The position numbers and the translations under genes were made by a program. 64,000 nt of DNA from Paragorgia papillata. Lineage: Eukaryota > Cnidaria > Anthozoa > Scleralcyonacea > Coralliidae. The stretch lies in NCBI GenBank assembly GCA_035771165.1, contig JAWNZC010000103.1:186001-250000 (forward strand), in the 5' to 3' direction. Below are positions 10,301 to 25,300 of the stretch, in pieces; within the stretch, counting starts at the first letter, position 1, and every line of letters starts with the position of its first letter. The notes under the pieces were generated by a model. That model was given only the letters and a program-made list of their open reading frames with translations. It was not told the origin of the DNA and did no database searches.

Positions 10301-13300
10301 CACTATTTCAAACCCAACAAGTGCAAGTAATGCAAGCAATGATGGAGCAACAACAAAAACAGATTTAGCAGCAGCAACAAATGCAAAACATTTTAATTCA
10401 GATATTTTACCAACTTGGCTCAACAGTATTTAAAATTTTTTTTTGAAATCTAAAAATTTAAAATAATCCCCGAGGACTTCGGTCCACTTGCGCGGTAATT
10501 AGGATTGTTTGGAACTGGTAACGATGAAGCAAATCAAAGTCGAAAAAGACTTGGGAAAGCAGCTTTTGCGAATTGCGAATAGATATATTAAAGATAAAAT
10601 ATATCACCTTCAAAAGAACATACACGTAATCAGCTTTTACGTATAAAGAAGAAAAACGTATTGAATTTAAGGAAACCGTCAACTCGAAATGGGGAAAAAC
10701 AATACTGAAGAAAAACAGACAAAGAAAAAGACCGAAAAGTTAAGTAAAAACATAGGGCAGCCGCTCTCAGACTCAGTAGTCGCAAACATTTAGTAGCAAC
10801 CCTGTTTAGGTTTCCGTGTTTATATCCTGTCACTGTTTATATAATGCTATTTTTTTGTTGGTTGGATGTCTTTGCTTGCCCGTTGTATTCTAAGAATACT
10901 ATTCTAATAATACTATTCTTTGCTTTTGGCTGCTGATTGTCGTCTTATGTTGTTTTATAAAATAACTTTCTTATAGTATAAAACCATTCATGGTGTTTGT
11001 TTATAGTTTGTTTAGAATTTGAAATAAAAGATAGGAAGAGAAGTAATTTTTGATCTGTAAAATGTACAAAAGCTGAGAACAGTTACAACATTTGAGATTG
11101 TTTTTGTACTATATCTGAGTAGCCAGTGATTTGAGTTGTTTTAAATACATCTAAAAATTGCAAATATTTTTAAAATACTTCAGCGAAAAAGTATGAAATA
11201 TTAATTTCAGCCTGCATGCTTTTATTGTAAACATAGAAAAATAAAACGTACAGATTTAATACGAAATTTTACAGGACTTTTTATATCGTCTTCAGTAGCC
11301 AGGTGGTAACGTCACTGGCAACCTCGTACCCAGGGTCTTATCTCCGCTCCACCGCCACCGCCCACCGCTGCGAAAAGACCCTGGTCCAGGCTGGTCACGT
11401 GCTGCCCAAAATATGGGCAGTACAAAATAAATTTAGTGTGGGTAGGGTGGTACAAAAAACTTTCTCGACTTACCGACCGGAGTAGTGATTATACAAAACG
11501 CAAAACATCTGGCCAGATGAAATGTCACGACTCACGAAAGGTGCACAACGGCTTGGAGAAACAATCCGAACGAGATATAATTTTATAAGAATGCCAAAGT
11601 CTCAATATTTTGCTGGCTTTGTAGCGCTGGCGACATGTGTTATTGATGGGAGAATATTCGTCTTAAGCATTCGAATCGCGAGGCTTTTAACTGGACGTAT
11701 TCACTTAAATATAACGGCAGCTTTCACGTGTGGTATTCAACAACGTACAGGTGAAACACATACGTATTTTATTGTTTATATTGAGAGTTTGAAACAGTCT
11801 TCCATTTCATTATCCACTGTGAGCTTTACTGCATGTGGTGCGTTGTTTTGACCAGTTCTCATGCGGACAAAATTATCGTCAGTCATCCACGAACATGATA
11901 AGTGATAAATATATTTGATATAAAATGCCAATTTTCAAGTTCATTTTAAAAAGGTTAGTCGATATCCGTACCTATTATATTTTAAACAATTGGCGAGGGA
12001 CTATAATTTAATATGACGTGTTATTATTAATAGTCCGAAAAGCGGCGAGTATTAGGTTGTTGCGTTTTAAAACGATCAAAACTAAAAGATACGTAACAAG
12101 TTAACTTGAAGGGGGGTTTCTTTATCGGACAAGAAGTTTGTGACAGCAAAGAAGCAGAAAAATCGATAAGACTCGCCCGCTTTCTTGAAGTCTACTGAAA
12201 ATACTATTTCTTTAAGTAAACAACACAGCGCATTCAGAAATGCAGACAGATGACAACAAAGGTTCAACATTTCACCTTTGCCTTATTACATGTGTCTAGT
12301 GTCTTGCTATATCATTATAGAATGGTTTCAAGTATTTTACTATTTTAGTACTGTTTATTTTTGTTTATTTGTCATTGATTAATACTAGGTATTGTTCGAT
12401 ATTTTAATATACTTTGCCGAATGGAGGAGCGGCAACAGTTTTCGTAGTGGCGTATTCCTATTTCATGGTCAAGCGACGAAAGATCAAATTTGCGGAGTAA
12501 CTGGAGTTTATATAAATAGAAAAATGATAATAAGATATCGATTAATCGAAAATATATTGTATAATTTAAGCACCCAGGTTGACGATTATAAAACGAATGG
12601 GAACATCTAAAACTTTCTTCATTGTAAACTAAAATAAACACAGCGATTTATTATAAACTAAAAACAATAGCCGTCAAAACAACTTGTTTCAATTTTAAAA
12701 TCGTATCACCGGTTTAACCATTCATTTCACAATCTAATACCAGAAAACAAAACAAGATACGTATACATGCATTTCTTCGACGATTCCAGCGAGGTCAAGC
12801 TGATACGCAGGGGACCCTCCCACAGTCGAAAATTTTGATCGACGACACGTGACCAGCCTGGACCAGGGTCTTTTCGCAGCGGTGGGCGGGGGCGGTGGAG
12901 CGGAGATACGACCCTGGGTACGAGGTTGCGTCACTGGTTGTCACACGAAGACAGTCTGAATCAAATCATAGCCACTGGAAAGGTAGCCTCCTTCGCAGCC
13001 CTTCTTTGCGGGCCTCGATATTTTCGTCCCACCACTAAGGTCTGCTCAAACGAGCAACACATTCCGTTCCCTTTGTGTACATGGACCAATGAAATTACAC
13101 CATTGTCGTGCTAAATAAAGCCGTCCTGGGCTGGTATTGTTATGTGTAATTTGTTTAGTCGAAAGCTAATATTTTGAAAAGTTTAGCCTAGAACTTAACG
13201 AAATTTACGAAGAATACTGTTTTGACTATGTTCTTGCTGCCTATGCAAACAAATAAGCGTGAAAGTCAGTGTAAAGCGTAAGAGCGTTGAGAGAAATTTA

Positions 13301-16300
13301 AGATTGTAAACAAACGCTCAAAGGTGTTAACGGTTTTATAGCGTCTGAAGCGACTGCCCAAATTAGTTTACTTGAAAGCTAATATTTCGCTTACTATAGC
13401 TCAGAGCGTTACAAAATTTACGAAGAATGGTATTATGAATATGTTCTTGCTGGTCGTGTAAATAAATCTGTGCGAAAAGCTTTAAAGAAGCTACAAGTGT
13501 CGGCGAAATGTATCTAGCGGATAATAATTATTTACCTAGATGTCTGGCCAGCTTCATATATTCCACTGACGCTTTTAACTTTATTTCATGCACATGTATT
13601 CATATCGCGATTCACAGTTACAACATCATCTTATTGATTCTATATTTACGCAAAATTCTTACTAAACAGTATAAGCAATAGTCTTCGAAATATTGGTTAA
13701 AACGGTCAGCTCAAACCTCAAGGTCTATAGCTGTAGATGCATGGTATCGGATTCGCCAATTCAGATTTTCTTTCGTTGTCCAACGAATCCGTCGTAGAAC
13801 CGTCGCAGTAGTCTCATTTACAGGCGTTCTTTGTATCGGTCCTATATAAATACTCCATCTTCACTATAATTATAAATATATCACATCAACCCCTCCCTTT
13901 CATATGAATTTAGATCGGTTAACTTTCATCAAGCTCGGTCATGTTGTATAATGTATACATGGCCAAGGTGAAGGTCAGCCTCCCAGATTTTAGGAGCCTA
14001 TCTCTGATTGGTCAATCTCTTGGAACGGAATGTGTTGCTCGTTTGAGCAGACCTTAGTGGGGGACGAAAATATCGAGGCCCGCAAAGAAGGGCTGCGAAG
14101 GAGGCTACTGGAAAGGGAGAGGGCTGTGAAAGTGGGCGTGACTGAGATTTATGTTATTATTCGCCAAATTCAAGATCACGTGACGTTGAACCTGCATGAT
14201 TGAGCACTAAAAAGCAAGATTTTACATTAGAGCAGCGAGGCGCGTACCTACAAGTGCTACAACGAAGTTCTTCCGTGATGGTTTCGATATAAATTCCACT
14301 TCATTTGGACATTATATGCATAGATGGTCCCTCATGAAAACTCCCTTTGCAAAGAATATTTAATAAAGTGCAGTAAATTCGAATAAACGATCAATGGTCG
14401 GACCGAACACAGTGAGAGCCGAGGTAAAATAATGATACAATACTGTTTTGCCAACAGTACAACTAAAACTAAAATTCACTTTTGTCTTAATATAAATGGT
14501 TGTGCTAAATTATATGTCGTAAGTTGAGTTGCCTTCATTGAATATTAAATGCACTAAATGTCTGGTGTATTGCGTTTCATAAACAACGGTGAGGACTGGC
14601 AATTGTCGTATGCGTATCAGTTTATTATAGAATAACTAAAGTATTAAGAAACATTGCCATCTGACAACAAAAGTGCAAAACTCCGATTTAATAATGGCAC
14701 GGAGACGACAAATGCTTTTCGACTGCGTTGTTCCTTGGTTTTCTTTTATTAATAATTTGTAGACATGCGGCGATTTATGATAATTTCAATTTATTCACAC
14801 TATTTTTAATACTTACAATAAAAAATACAAAGTTTACATAGTGATACATAAATAAATCAGAGTTAAATATAAAACAAAATATTTTATGAAAGAATATACA
14901 TATGTGAGAGTGTAATTAAAGTATAAAGCTTTCGAGTTTAATCACTGCCTTGACATATTAATAAGTTGGGGATCAGCAGAGGATGAAATATTAAGATCGT
15001 GTCGAAGTAAGAAGATAGACATTGTATAATACGAGAATGAAATTCAGATCAACCTTGGTGACTTAATATTTTTTACATTGAAACAGAAAGGGTTTTTAAA
15101 TCACTGGGAATATTTTCCCAGATTTTTGTAGCTGAGAATCTTATAAATGTTTGTTTACAATAATTAGTCCGGCGGGGAGAAAATAGTTCGCGCTACGGCT
15201 AATTTGCTCACAATGCCAGAGTGTGAATTATTTGAGTGAGCCATGCATGCGTTAGCGCTTGATACGATTGTGTAATGTTCAAGGGATGATCATTTTAATG
15301 TCACGATAAAGTCCATCATTAAACCGAACGCCGATCATCTACACAACGATGCACCACCATATATGTTTGTTTACGTCTTATTTGAGAAATGCGCGACTTA
15401 AAAACTCTCACGGTCCTGTTAAAACCAATCCGATCTTTTTGAGGTGATTTCTTTGTGCACACAATCATATTATTGAATAAACTAATATCTAAAATTAACG
15501 CAGAATCAATGTAAAATATAAAATTTGTCATAAAAATGACGGACTACAGTATACACTATACAGCACTGTCGCTGTCTTAAGTTCGTAGGTCGTCAAAAAC
15601 CGAATTCCTACCGAATTTTGTTAACGAAATACAAGGGTACTCCTTTGGACTTGTAAATATCATGTTTCTTGTGGATTTTTAGAAGTCACCATAACCGACA
15701 TGCCGTTTAACGAACTGGCCATGCCGGTTCAAGATCACGTGACGCTCAGGCGTGAGATTTTTAACATCAAACCGGAAGTTCTATTGTTTCAGAGCGGAGT
15801 TTCACAGCCCTCTCCCTTTCCAGTGGCTATGATCAAATCCAGGCAGCGACATGCAACTTTTTCATCGAAATTCTTTTTCCAAATGTTGTCCGAATTTTTT
15901 TGCGTTGTTTTCCCTTTGTTTTTCAGTACCTTTTTTAAAAGATTAAAATAAACAGTTTTCTATTTGAAATATTCTACTTCATTTAAAACTATATTTTGAG
16001 TTGGAGAGCAGTGGCTATTCCCAAACCGTAATATATATTAAAGAGCGCGAGGGGTTGTTGCATTTACGTATTTCTAGTTTATTACATCTCCAAACAGTCC
16101 CTCGACCGACACTCTAACTGAACTCATTGATTTGTTGTATGCTTCCATATTTGCTGTTAGTACTGCATTGCGGAAAGGTGCTTGTAAATGGACTCGAAGG
16201 GGTATGCTGGGTCGCCATAAATGCACGTCGCTTCGTGGTTAGAGGAAAAAGCATACTGTTGTAAGTTGTCAAGAAGACCAGATTTAGCCAACCATTCCCG

Positions 16301-19300
16301 CGTCGTGTTTTTCCCTTCTGCAAATTAAAACAATCTATATTAAATTTAAAACTGTCTTATAAATCTGCATGCAAGTTATATAAGTTTAAATTGAATTCAA
16401 TGTGTACTAATGTTTTACCTATTGGTCCAAACAAATTAGCGATCATTCCATTTGGTAAAGCAACCGACTTAAACGTCAAGGAATGGACTCGTTTATGTCT
16501 ATTGTAAACAAAGCGTTGGTTTTTTCCAGGGCGACATATCGGGCGAACACAGTGCCGTCAACAAAACCAAAACAATTAGAAAGAGCTGCTCCTTTTTGTG
16601 CAATTGCATTGGCATAGAGTTGTAGGTTATCAGGTTGAAGAAGTTCGTGGTTCCATTGTGAAACCCTGTGGCCATGAAGCTCATAAATAAAATTGGTAAC
16701 ATGGTTAGAGATCATTGAAAGTTCGGGAACAGATCTCCCAAATAGTGGAATTAAGTCACTATAACAACATGGGTATGCATCGGAGAGCAATACATAAACC
16801 TTCACAACCGGTGCATTTCGTCCCCTGGTAGCATGTAAAAAACTCTGGGACTCCTAAAGCGTCGTAAAGAAGGGGTATGTCTTGTTTTTTAACACGAAAA
16901 TTGCTTTTACATTCTGCTGAATCTTGGTCTGCTACGTTGAATTTCTCGTAGCTTTAATAAGGGTATTCTGGGTTTTTAGATGAATTGATATCCCATAACA
17001 ACAAGAGCTCTTCGTCATCTATTAACTGATCGTAGTGGGCCAAAAGTAACAGTTCTCTTGTCTTTTTAAAAGAAGGCATAACAGATATATGATTAAAAGA
17101 GATTTAGCGTACGCGTCCTTTTCTTTTAGATCATTTCTTAAATTCAATTTTTTGGCGCGAACGACCTCGTTCTCTCCCCAACCCCCACCCGGTATCGACG
17201 TCGTCGTAGTATTTCATCTCGTTCAAGAGATATTCACGTTTTTGAAATATGCAAATTATATGACTGGTGACGTCATTTACTCCAAACGAGCGAAATGAAA
17301 TCGTAAAATTAGGAATATCTCTAGAAATCAACAATAGAAAATGCTCAAATTTTGCATGCTTATTTTATTTATAAAATACGTTTCACTGTGGAACTTTAGT
17401 TGTTTTTTTCGTGGAAACTGCTGGTTCCTGGCCCCCTGCAATGATAAAATTAAATTGCTTATTTATCAGCAATCAAGTAGCGTTTACTCCAGCGAATAAA
17501 AGTGAAGATTAGAGCTTATGTAATAGGCATTGTAATTCAAACGTTTAAATCTTTCTATTTTTAAACAATGAGGCAAAATTATTCCCTTTTTAAGGTTTAG
17601 AGTAACTTGAGAGCATGCGCTTACCATGGCAATCACAAAAGTTCCACAGAGAAGTGTGTTTTATTGGATACTATAAGCATACAAAGTTTAAGCACGTTCT
17701 ATTGTTTATTTCCAGAGATATTCCTTATTTTACGATTTTCATTTCACTCGTTTGGAGTAAATGACGTCATCAGCCATATAATTGGGATATCTCCAAAACA
17801 TGAATATCTCTTGAACGAGACGAGATATTGACAAACCACAAACGCCGTTCATCCTCATTTTAAATGTACTTTATGATAAGATCAAAAACGACTTACGATT
17901 TTTTCATCGTAGGGCCACTTTAAATACTTAAGAGGCTGTCTCTCTAAGAAACGACCAAGCGCTCTGGCGCGTAAAAATAGATTTCGCTCATATTCCGTGT
18001 GCAAGTTGTAACTAACCTTCCTGCACTAGAATCATATTCCGAAACTTCGGATTTAACTTTAATTTTTCATGAATCTCTGAGTACCGGCCCGACACCTGAA
18101 ATTCGAGACAAATTAACGCTCAAAATGCGTGTTATTTATGTCACGATCTGCACAATACTGTTTGCTTGCATTGAATCACTCTGCATTCATATTATATCAA
18201 CGATTGGACTCTAAACGAATGTTTACTTACCAAAAACCTACCGCTTTTTTGATATTTTGAAAAAAAATCTTTTCAACAGTCAAGTGCCTTTTAACAAGGT
18301 CGCCATTCTCCCCAAAGTCGGAAATTTAAAAAAAAAATTTTCCCAAGTGGCACCTATCCTTGACTTGTAATATATATTTAATAAAAGAGGATTACCCAAA
18401 GATGTAATATCCGAAAAAACTTCTGTATGCAAACACGAATTTCGTAAGCGAGCGGCTCCTAAAGTTGAGACATTTTTGTCTTCTTTGTTTACTTTTGTAA
18501 GCGGAAGTCGCTTTCACTGAGTAAATAACGCAGTCTTATATTTGGTATCTATAACCCAAATTATGCTATTAACATATTCTTGTGATCACGGTCATAGTGC
18601 TTTAAGAAATGTAATGTCGTTGTTTTTTGTTTGTTTTGGTACCTCTGTGTGCGGTAACATACAGGTTTGCCATGCAAACAATGTAAGAAACAATTCATTT
18701 ACTTTTTTATATAACTATTGTATTATAAATATTATAGTTATCGTTTGTATTTTATTGCCAAGCCTGCAAATTCCCATGTATATAAATAGAAATAGTCAAA
18801 CACTGCACATTTCCCACGCTATGCCTATGGCATCTACCGGGTAACACGGCTATAGCCTGGTGTTTACGATATTTTTCGGAATGGAAAAACGCTGCTCTCT
18901 CTCAAACTTAGGAAATATTTTGTGTGGGGAAAGTCGTGGAGTGAGTGCGATTGTAGATTTGCTCGAGTGCACGGAGAACGTCCAAAATCATCTCGCCAGT
19001 TGCCATCTTTCGAGATCTAATTTAAAAGAGTACGATCTTATCCTGGCTAGAGCTGGATTATTTCGCCTTTCGAATGACCAAATTAAGAGTATGGTCGTCT
19101 GCCCAAGTCATCGAAATTGTCTTGGGCGATTTTGGAGACCTCTTCGTTCCTGCCAGTATCCTGGACATGCTGGAAAAAAACGCGGCCACAAAGGAAGGAA
19201 CGTATTTAACATTCAGTTATGTGAGGAAGTACATAACCTCTTTGGAACACTTGTTCAGATTGGATCTCGTAAGTATTAAAAAAGGTTTGATTTTTACTGA

Positions 19301-22300
19301 AGAATGTCGGGTCAGGGGGGTGAGTGGCATTTTGAAATCCAGGGTTTATTGATTTCAGGATTTCTAAATCCGGGAAGGCGGTATGTTATTATTAAATAAG
19401 ATATTTTTAACAATTTCTGAAGATATCAACTTAAAAAATTATTGATTTAAATTTTAGAATTTATAATGCCTTCTGAAACTGTTCAATTTTTTTCAGTTTT
19501 TGGAAAAAATTTTTCCATGTGGCCCGCCGCAAAATATTGTAAAATATTGTAAAATATATTGTAAAATATTGGCAATAAAAGAACGTCGAATAAATAATAA
19601 GAATACGAATAAAGAAATAACGACGAGGAATTCATTACTTAAATATATGCTGGGCAGCAGTGCACACGTCGTTTTTATTTTCTTCAGTGTTGTTCTTATG
19701 ATTTTTTAAATTAGTGTTTTTATTCAATGTTTTCCTTAATAGCTATTTGCACACAATGCGTAAAATGTCACATGGAAAGAATGAAGAAACAAGATAGCTG
19801 GGTCAGAACAATTTCCGTTCAAAATTTTGAAGTCCCGGAACCAAACGCCAAAGCAAATTTGCAACGGCCAAGGTATTCTGCTATATACTTGTATAAAATT
19901 CATTGATTCAGTACCAATAAAATATATTTAAAAAATTTAATTTAATTTATTGATAGGCAAGCACATGCATCAAAAATTGATGACAGTCTGTTAAGTAACT
20001 TGTCTCTTGAAACACCAAACTCCGTCGCTCGCACGCAGACCTGGACACCCAGTTGCTGGAGCGGGAACGACAGCGATAGCTCGGAAAACGAAGCTGCTTC
20101 TTCTGTACGTGATCCTCCAGTCTTAGAAGTTTACAATGAAAGTTTGGAGTGCATGGCGAAGACTGCTGGTCTCGAAAAACCTAAACCTCTCCAATATCGT
20201 CTAAACAGTGATTGGGAAACTGCGACAAAGAAGGAAAAGCAAGAATGCAAAGATAGAGCTACTGAGGCGTGTAAACTGATCTGTGACATCATTGCTCCAT
20301 CCGATGGACAAAACTTATTTCAGTCGATAAATATCGCCGAGAAACAAGAACCATCCAAAGAAACACTTGCACTAATTACAGCTTTTACTAATGCACCAAC
20401 GAGAAATTTAAAAACTCAGATCCTTAGCATATATGCATACGAATATTCCATTAAAACTCTACAGGAGCTTCATAGGCCTTTTGGAGAGCTAACAAAGTGG
20501 CAGATTAAGAGAGCACGAGCACATACCCGCACAAATGGTCCAGGCTTCACGGTAGTAAAGCCATCACGCCATCGCATAAATCTAGACATGGCAAAAGTTG
20601 ACCATTTCATCGATTTCGTAAACCGTCCGTACTTTCATCAAGACGTAGCTTATGGAATGAGGACACTGAAGCTCGACAGCGGAGAAACTATAGAGATGCC
20701 TAACGTTATTAGGACAGTAACAAGGTCTACAATGGTTGCCCAATATTTTCAATTTTGCAGCCAGGAAGATTACCAGCCACTAAGCAAGTCCACCCTTTTT
20801 CGTATTTTAGAAGTCAGCGAAGCATCGCAACGCAAATCTTTACATGGTCTCGATAATACCGCTACGGATGGTTCGATGGCTTTTCAAACATTAACCTCCA
20901 TTGCAGAACAACTTGCACAAGTAGGAATGGAAAAGGCATGGGCACAAAACATCATCAAGAAGCTTGAAAAGGCGAAACAGTACTTAAAAACGAACTACAA
21001 AGCAAATTGCCAGGCCGCGGAAAGTCGCTGCGCAGACCACTGCAGACCGTTTGCATTAAGTGACCCAGATTGTCAGGATTTTCAAATCAAGTGCAAGCAT
21101 CAGCATTTTTTGATATGTGAAAGTTGTGAAGAGCTTAAGACTACACTGAAGGAACTGGAAACAACAATAAAGGAACATTTCCAAAGTTCATTTTCTCATG
21201 ATCATCGAGAAACTCTTCTCCATGATTTCAAAGAGGCACAAGATTACATATTCAAATGGAAAGCACACATTGTTCGATCAGCAACTCAAGAGTTAGCCAA
21301 ACAAGATGCTCTAAAAGAATTGGATGGCTCATCAGCTCTAATAGTAATGGACTGGGCCATGAAATATATGCAAGTGAGATATAGAGAAAAGCAATCAGAC
21401 TGGTACGGCAAGCGTGGCATGAGCTGGCACATTAGCAGCGTGATCACAAAAGAGACGGAGAGCCAAACAGTAAAAGTTACCTCGTATGTTCATTTATTTG
21501 ATCCGTGTTCGCAAGATTGGTTCGCAGTAGCATCAATTATCGAAGACCTCCTTTGCCAAATCAAATCTGATAAGCCCAACGTGAAAAATGTGAAAATTCG
21601 TTCCGATGAGGCCGGTTGCTACCACAATAACGAATGAATAGCCGCAGTCAGGGATATTGGTTATATACGTTGGTATATTTGTAGAAAGGTTTGATTTCTC
21701 AGAACCGCAGCAAGGAAAGGACATATGCGACAGAATAATTTGTCCACTCAAATCATCTATTCGCAGGTATTGCGAAGAAGGTCATAACGTTTTATGTGCG
21801 AAGGATATGCACACAGCCCTTACAAATCGCCCGGTAAGAGGGACAACATCGTCTGTAAACCAACTAAATGGAAACGTAAAACGTCTTGAAGTTAGCAAGC
21901 TGCAAAGTTTCAGTTCGTTTCATAATTTTGGCTACACGAAGGACGGTGTTACAATATGGAAAGCATATGGTGTGGGCAAAGGGAAACACATTCCTAACGA
22001 GAAAATCTACATCACCCATCAAGAAGCAACACAGCTGAATGTTATTGAGATGTTTCCACCAGTAAACATTCCAAGCCGCCCATTAACTATTTCTGAAAAG
22101 GACGAAGAGTCTGAGAACGAAGAGGCCAGCGGATTATTTGACTGTCCTGAATCGACCTGTAATTACGTTTTCGAATCTATCGAGAAGCTGGAGCTTCATG
22201 TTGGTCTGGGACAACATAGTCGGTTTGTAAATAATGAAAACGTGTATGACACTTTGAGAAGAGAATGGGCCAGCAGCTACGCGACAGTTTCCACGAATAC

Positions 22301-25300
22301 GTCCAAAGCACCCCAAGAAGAATCGTCCCTGCAGCCAGGAGAAAACAAATTGGAAATGGGCTGGGCGTTGAGTCAACAACTTCGGGGAAAAGTCCGCTTT
22401 TCACCAAAAGTACGTCAGTATCTGATTGCAAAATTTGATTACGGAGAGAGGACGGGGCAAAAATATGACGCGGCTCAAGTTTCTTCAGACATGAGGTGTG
22501 CAAAAAACGAATGTGGCGAGAAGTTGTTCTGCAGAGACGATTGGTTGAACAAAAACCAAATATCGAGTTTTTTCTCCAGACTTATCGACAGTCGATTGTG
22601 AAAATGAGGAATCGGACGAGGAAGATAATGGAGAGGAAGAAGAGGACCGGAGGAACTTGAGAAGTCGCATCATTCGTGAAGTAAATGTCGTCCATCCCAT
22701 ATTCTATGATACGTATGACCTGTGTGAGCTGCAGCGTCAAAACAAACTTTCAATTTTTAAGGTGATCATGCTGAAGGAAATCTGCCGCCACTTCGAAATT
22801 CCTTTTACCTGTCGAGACAGAAAAGATGATCTAGTCGCTAAAATTCGGACAATGACGGAAAATTGCACTTGTTTCAAAAAATAATTTTTAAATCTTGTAT
22901 TATTTTAACATTTGGAAGCTGTTTCCAATTTTTTTTATTATTAATAAAAATATCAATGGAACATACCTAGAAACAAAACAATGAAGATAAAACTGATCAA
23001 CGCGCGCATGACGAACGAATATAAATGTCGGACAATCTAAATAAGAACATACATAACAGAAGAACAGCGTGCGCCGAGAATAGATAAGATAATATTATGC
23101 ATTTCTATAGTTGATAATCTTATATGTAACTAAATAGGGCCATATATACGAAATTATATATAAGTCGCTACTGACATGAAACCACGATCGTAACGTAGAA
23201 ATGGTCACAATTTCACCAGTCTTGAAAGCTACTAAGCTAGACCTAAATAAGCCTTGAATTATTGCAAATTAATTTTTTATACGAGACGTCCGCGACTTAT
23301 TTAAGTCGCGGCTTACATTACCGCGACTTGTTTTGTCTCGTATAAATGGTCCTATTGAGAGTCAAAATTCAAAATACACTGTAGTATTTATACAGTTTTA
23401 CATGTTGTCAACTATTGTAAAGCACTATGACCGTGATCACATGAATATGTTAGCATAATTTGGGTTAGAGACCAAATATAAGACTGCGTTATTTACTCAG
23501 TGAAAGCGACTTCCGCTTACAAAAGTAAACAAAGAAGACAAAAATGTCTCAACTTTAGGAGCCGCTCGCTTACGAAATTCGTGTTTGCATACAGAAGTTT
23601 TTTCGGATATTACATCTTTGGGTAATCCTCTTTTATTAAATATATATCACAAGTCAAAGATAGGTGCCACTTGGGAAAATTTTTTTTTTTAAATTTCCGA
23701 CTTTGGGGAGAATGGCGACCTTGTTAAAAGGCACTTGACTGTTGAAAATATAAAAAAAGCGGTAGGTTTTTGGTAAGTAAACATTCGTTTAGGGTCCAAT
23801 CGTTGATATAATATGAATGCAGAGTGATTCAAGCAAGCAGTATTGTGCAGATCGTGACATAACTAACACGCATTTTGAGCGTTAATTTGTCTCGAATTTC
23901 CGGTGTCGCACCGGTACTCGGAGATTCATGAAGAATTCCAAGAAGAAGTTAAATCCGAGGTTTCGGAATATGATTCTAGTGCAGGAAGGTTAGTTACAAC
24001 TTGCACACGGAATCTGAGCGAAATCTATTTTTACGCGCCAGAGCGCTTGGTCGTTTCTTAGAGAGACTCTCTTAAAGTATGTTTTTCGATATCCAAAAGC
24101 TTTAGAGTTCTAAAAGGATTTTGTCGCATAGTTTGAAGTCAAACTCAAGTAACAGGTTTCGCCGTTTCACGAGTTAACGTCGTCCTGAAGACGTGAAAAT
24201 GATCTGAATAACGTTGTAAGTAGAACGGGGACGGCGTTAGGATTACTCTTGAAACTAAAAATTATTCATCTTCTTTGTTGTGTGAGAAAACTTCTATTGT
24301 ATTAAGGACATTGTCCTTGACGTTCCCGTTGTACTTGCTTAAGTTCCTTAGTAATGAGGGAAATACAACGTTAATCGTCCCTAGTAATTAAAATAAATAC
24401 AACTTGTGTTTATTTCGAACTGAATTTTTCATTGCACAAGCACTTTACTATTATCATCATCGTTTTTATATAGGCGCAGTGATATCCGTGTCTCGCTTTC
24501 GTCACCCAGTGTCAATGGCAAAATGCGTGATGCAAAAGACCAATCACTGTGCTATGACCAACGAGGGAGCCCTGGACCTTGCTGAAAAATACGATTTAGA
24601 AATTGTAGAGCCCGAGGCCCTTGTAATAGCCGAGAAGAGAGTTGATTTCACGAATGAGAATTACGGAAAGTTCATTTGCTATCACTATAAGGGAAAACCC
24701 ATACAAGAACAAGGTTGCGACACCGTTTCGGCGGTTGCTATGGATGAAAATGGACACATCGCATGCGCCACATCAACAGGTAAGTAATATTTCATAAACG
24801 AGTGGGAGTGTTTTACCAGGTGTTACAAACATGAGAGGACAATGAAAATCACGAGGCCGTTGACGGAGTAATTTTCATTGTTTTCGAATGTTTTACAAAC
24901 ACGAGAGAACATTGTTTGAAACCCCTGGTAAAACACGATACACGAGTTCATGAAATAGCTTCTCAATCGTCAATATAATTATAGTATAGGGACTTGGTTA
25001 TATTGGTGTATATTAGATTTGACGTAATATATCATACACGAGGAGCAGTGTTTCATCAGGATATCCAAACACCGAGACGTTTGTTGAAAACCGAGGCGAA
25101 GCCGAGGTTTTTGAACAACACGGTACTGATTTCCTTTGTGTTTTCCTCATGAATTATTAATGAGTTTGAGATAATGGTTTCACGTTGAATTTATAATTAA
25201 GAAATGTGGTAATAAACCGTTCTTTGTTTGTGCCGTTTAGTATCTGATTTCTAATTATGAATTCAGTTTGCGCGACCTTTACCAGGTTTCAAAACTCATA

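Larger units (their letters stand above)
7262..17919. mobile_element. PIF/Harbinger transposon, 10.7 kb, with nested elements
   Basis: Long terminal inverted repeats (left AGTGGTACTATGATGAAAA..., right the inverse of AGTGGCCCTACGATGAAAA...) extend over 100 bp, including the shared block CATTTAAAATGAGGATGAAC. The target duplication is TTA at 7259-7261 and 17920-17922, as expected for Harbinger. It carries the two genes of the superfamily: a Myb/SANT protein on + (9478-10368) and a DDE transposase on - (about 16150-17080). Both contain frame disruptions. Four younger elements sit inside. Without them the element would be about 6 kb. Confidence 0.85.
17932..24071. mobile_element. TTAA-duplicating DNA transposon (Kolobok-like), 6.14 kb
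   Basis: Terminal inverted repeats of about 650-680 bp (17932 to about 18607 and about 23415 to 24071), starting GAGGCTGTCTCTCTAAG/GAGAGTCTCTCTAAG and sharing AACGACCAAGCGCTCTGG. Target duplication TTAA at 17928-17931 and 24072-24075. Without the insertion the flanks join to ATACTTAAAGTATG, which is present intact at 52432 and near 53312. It encodes one spliced, decayed transposase. A TTAA duplication with a DDE-like transposase that is not piggyBac suggests Kolobok; this is an inference. Confidence 0.8.

Noticed and set aside
16476..16805. 109-codon frame as a separate gene
   Set aside because: It is the middle of the Harbinger transposase, ended artificially by a one-base shift.
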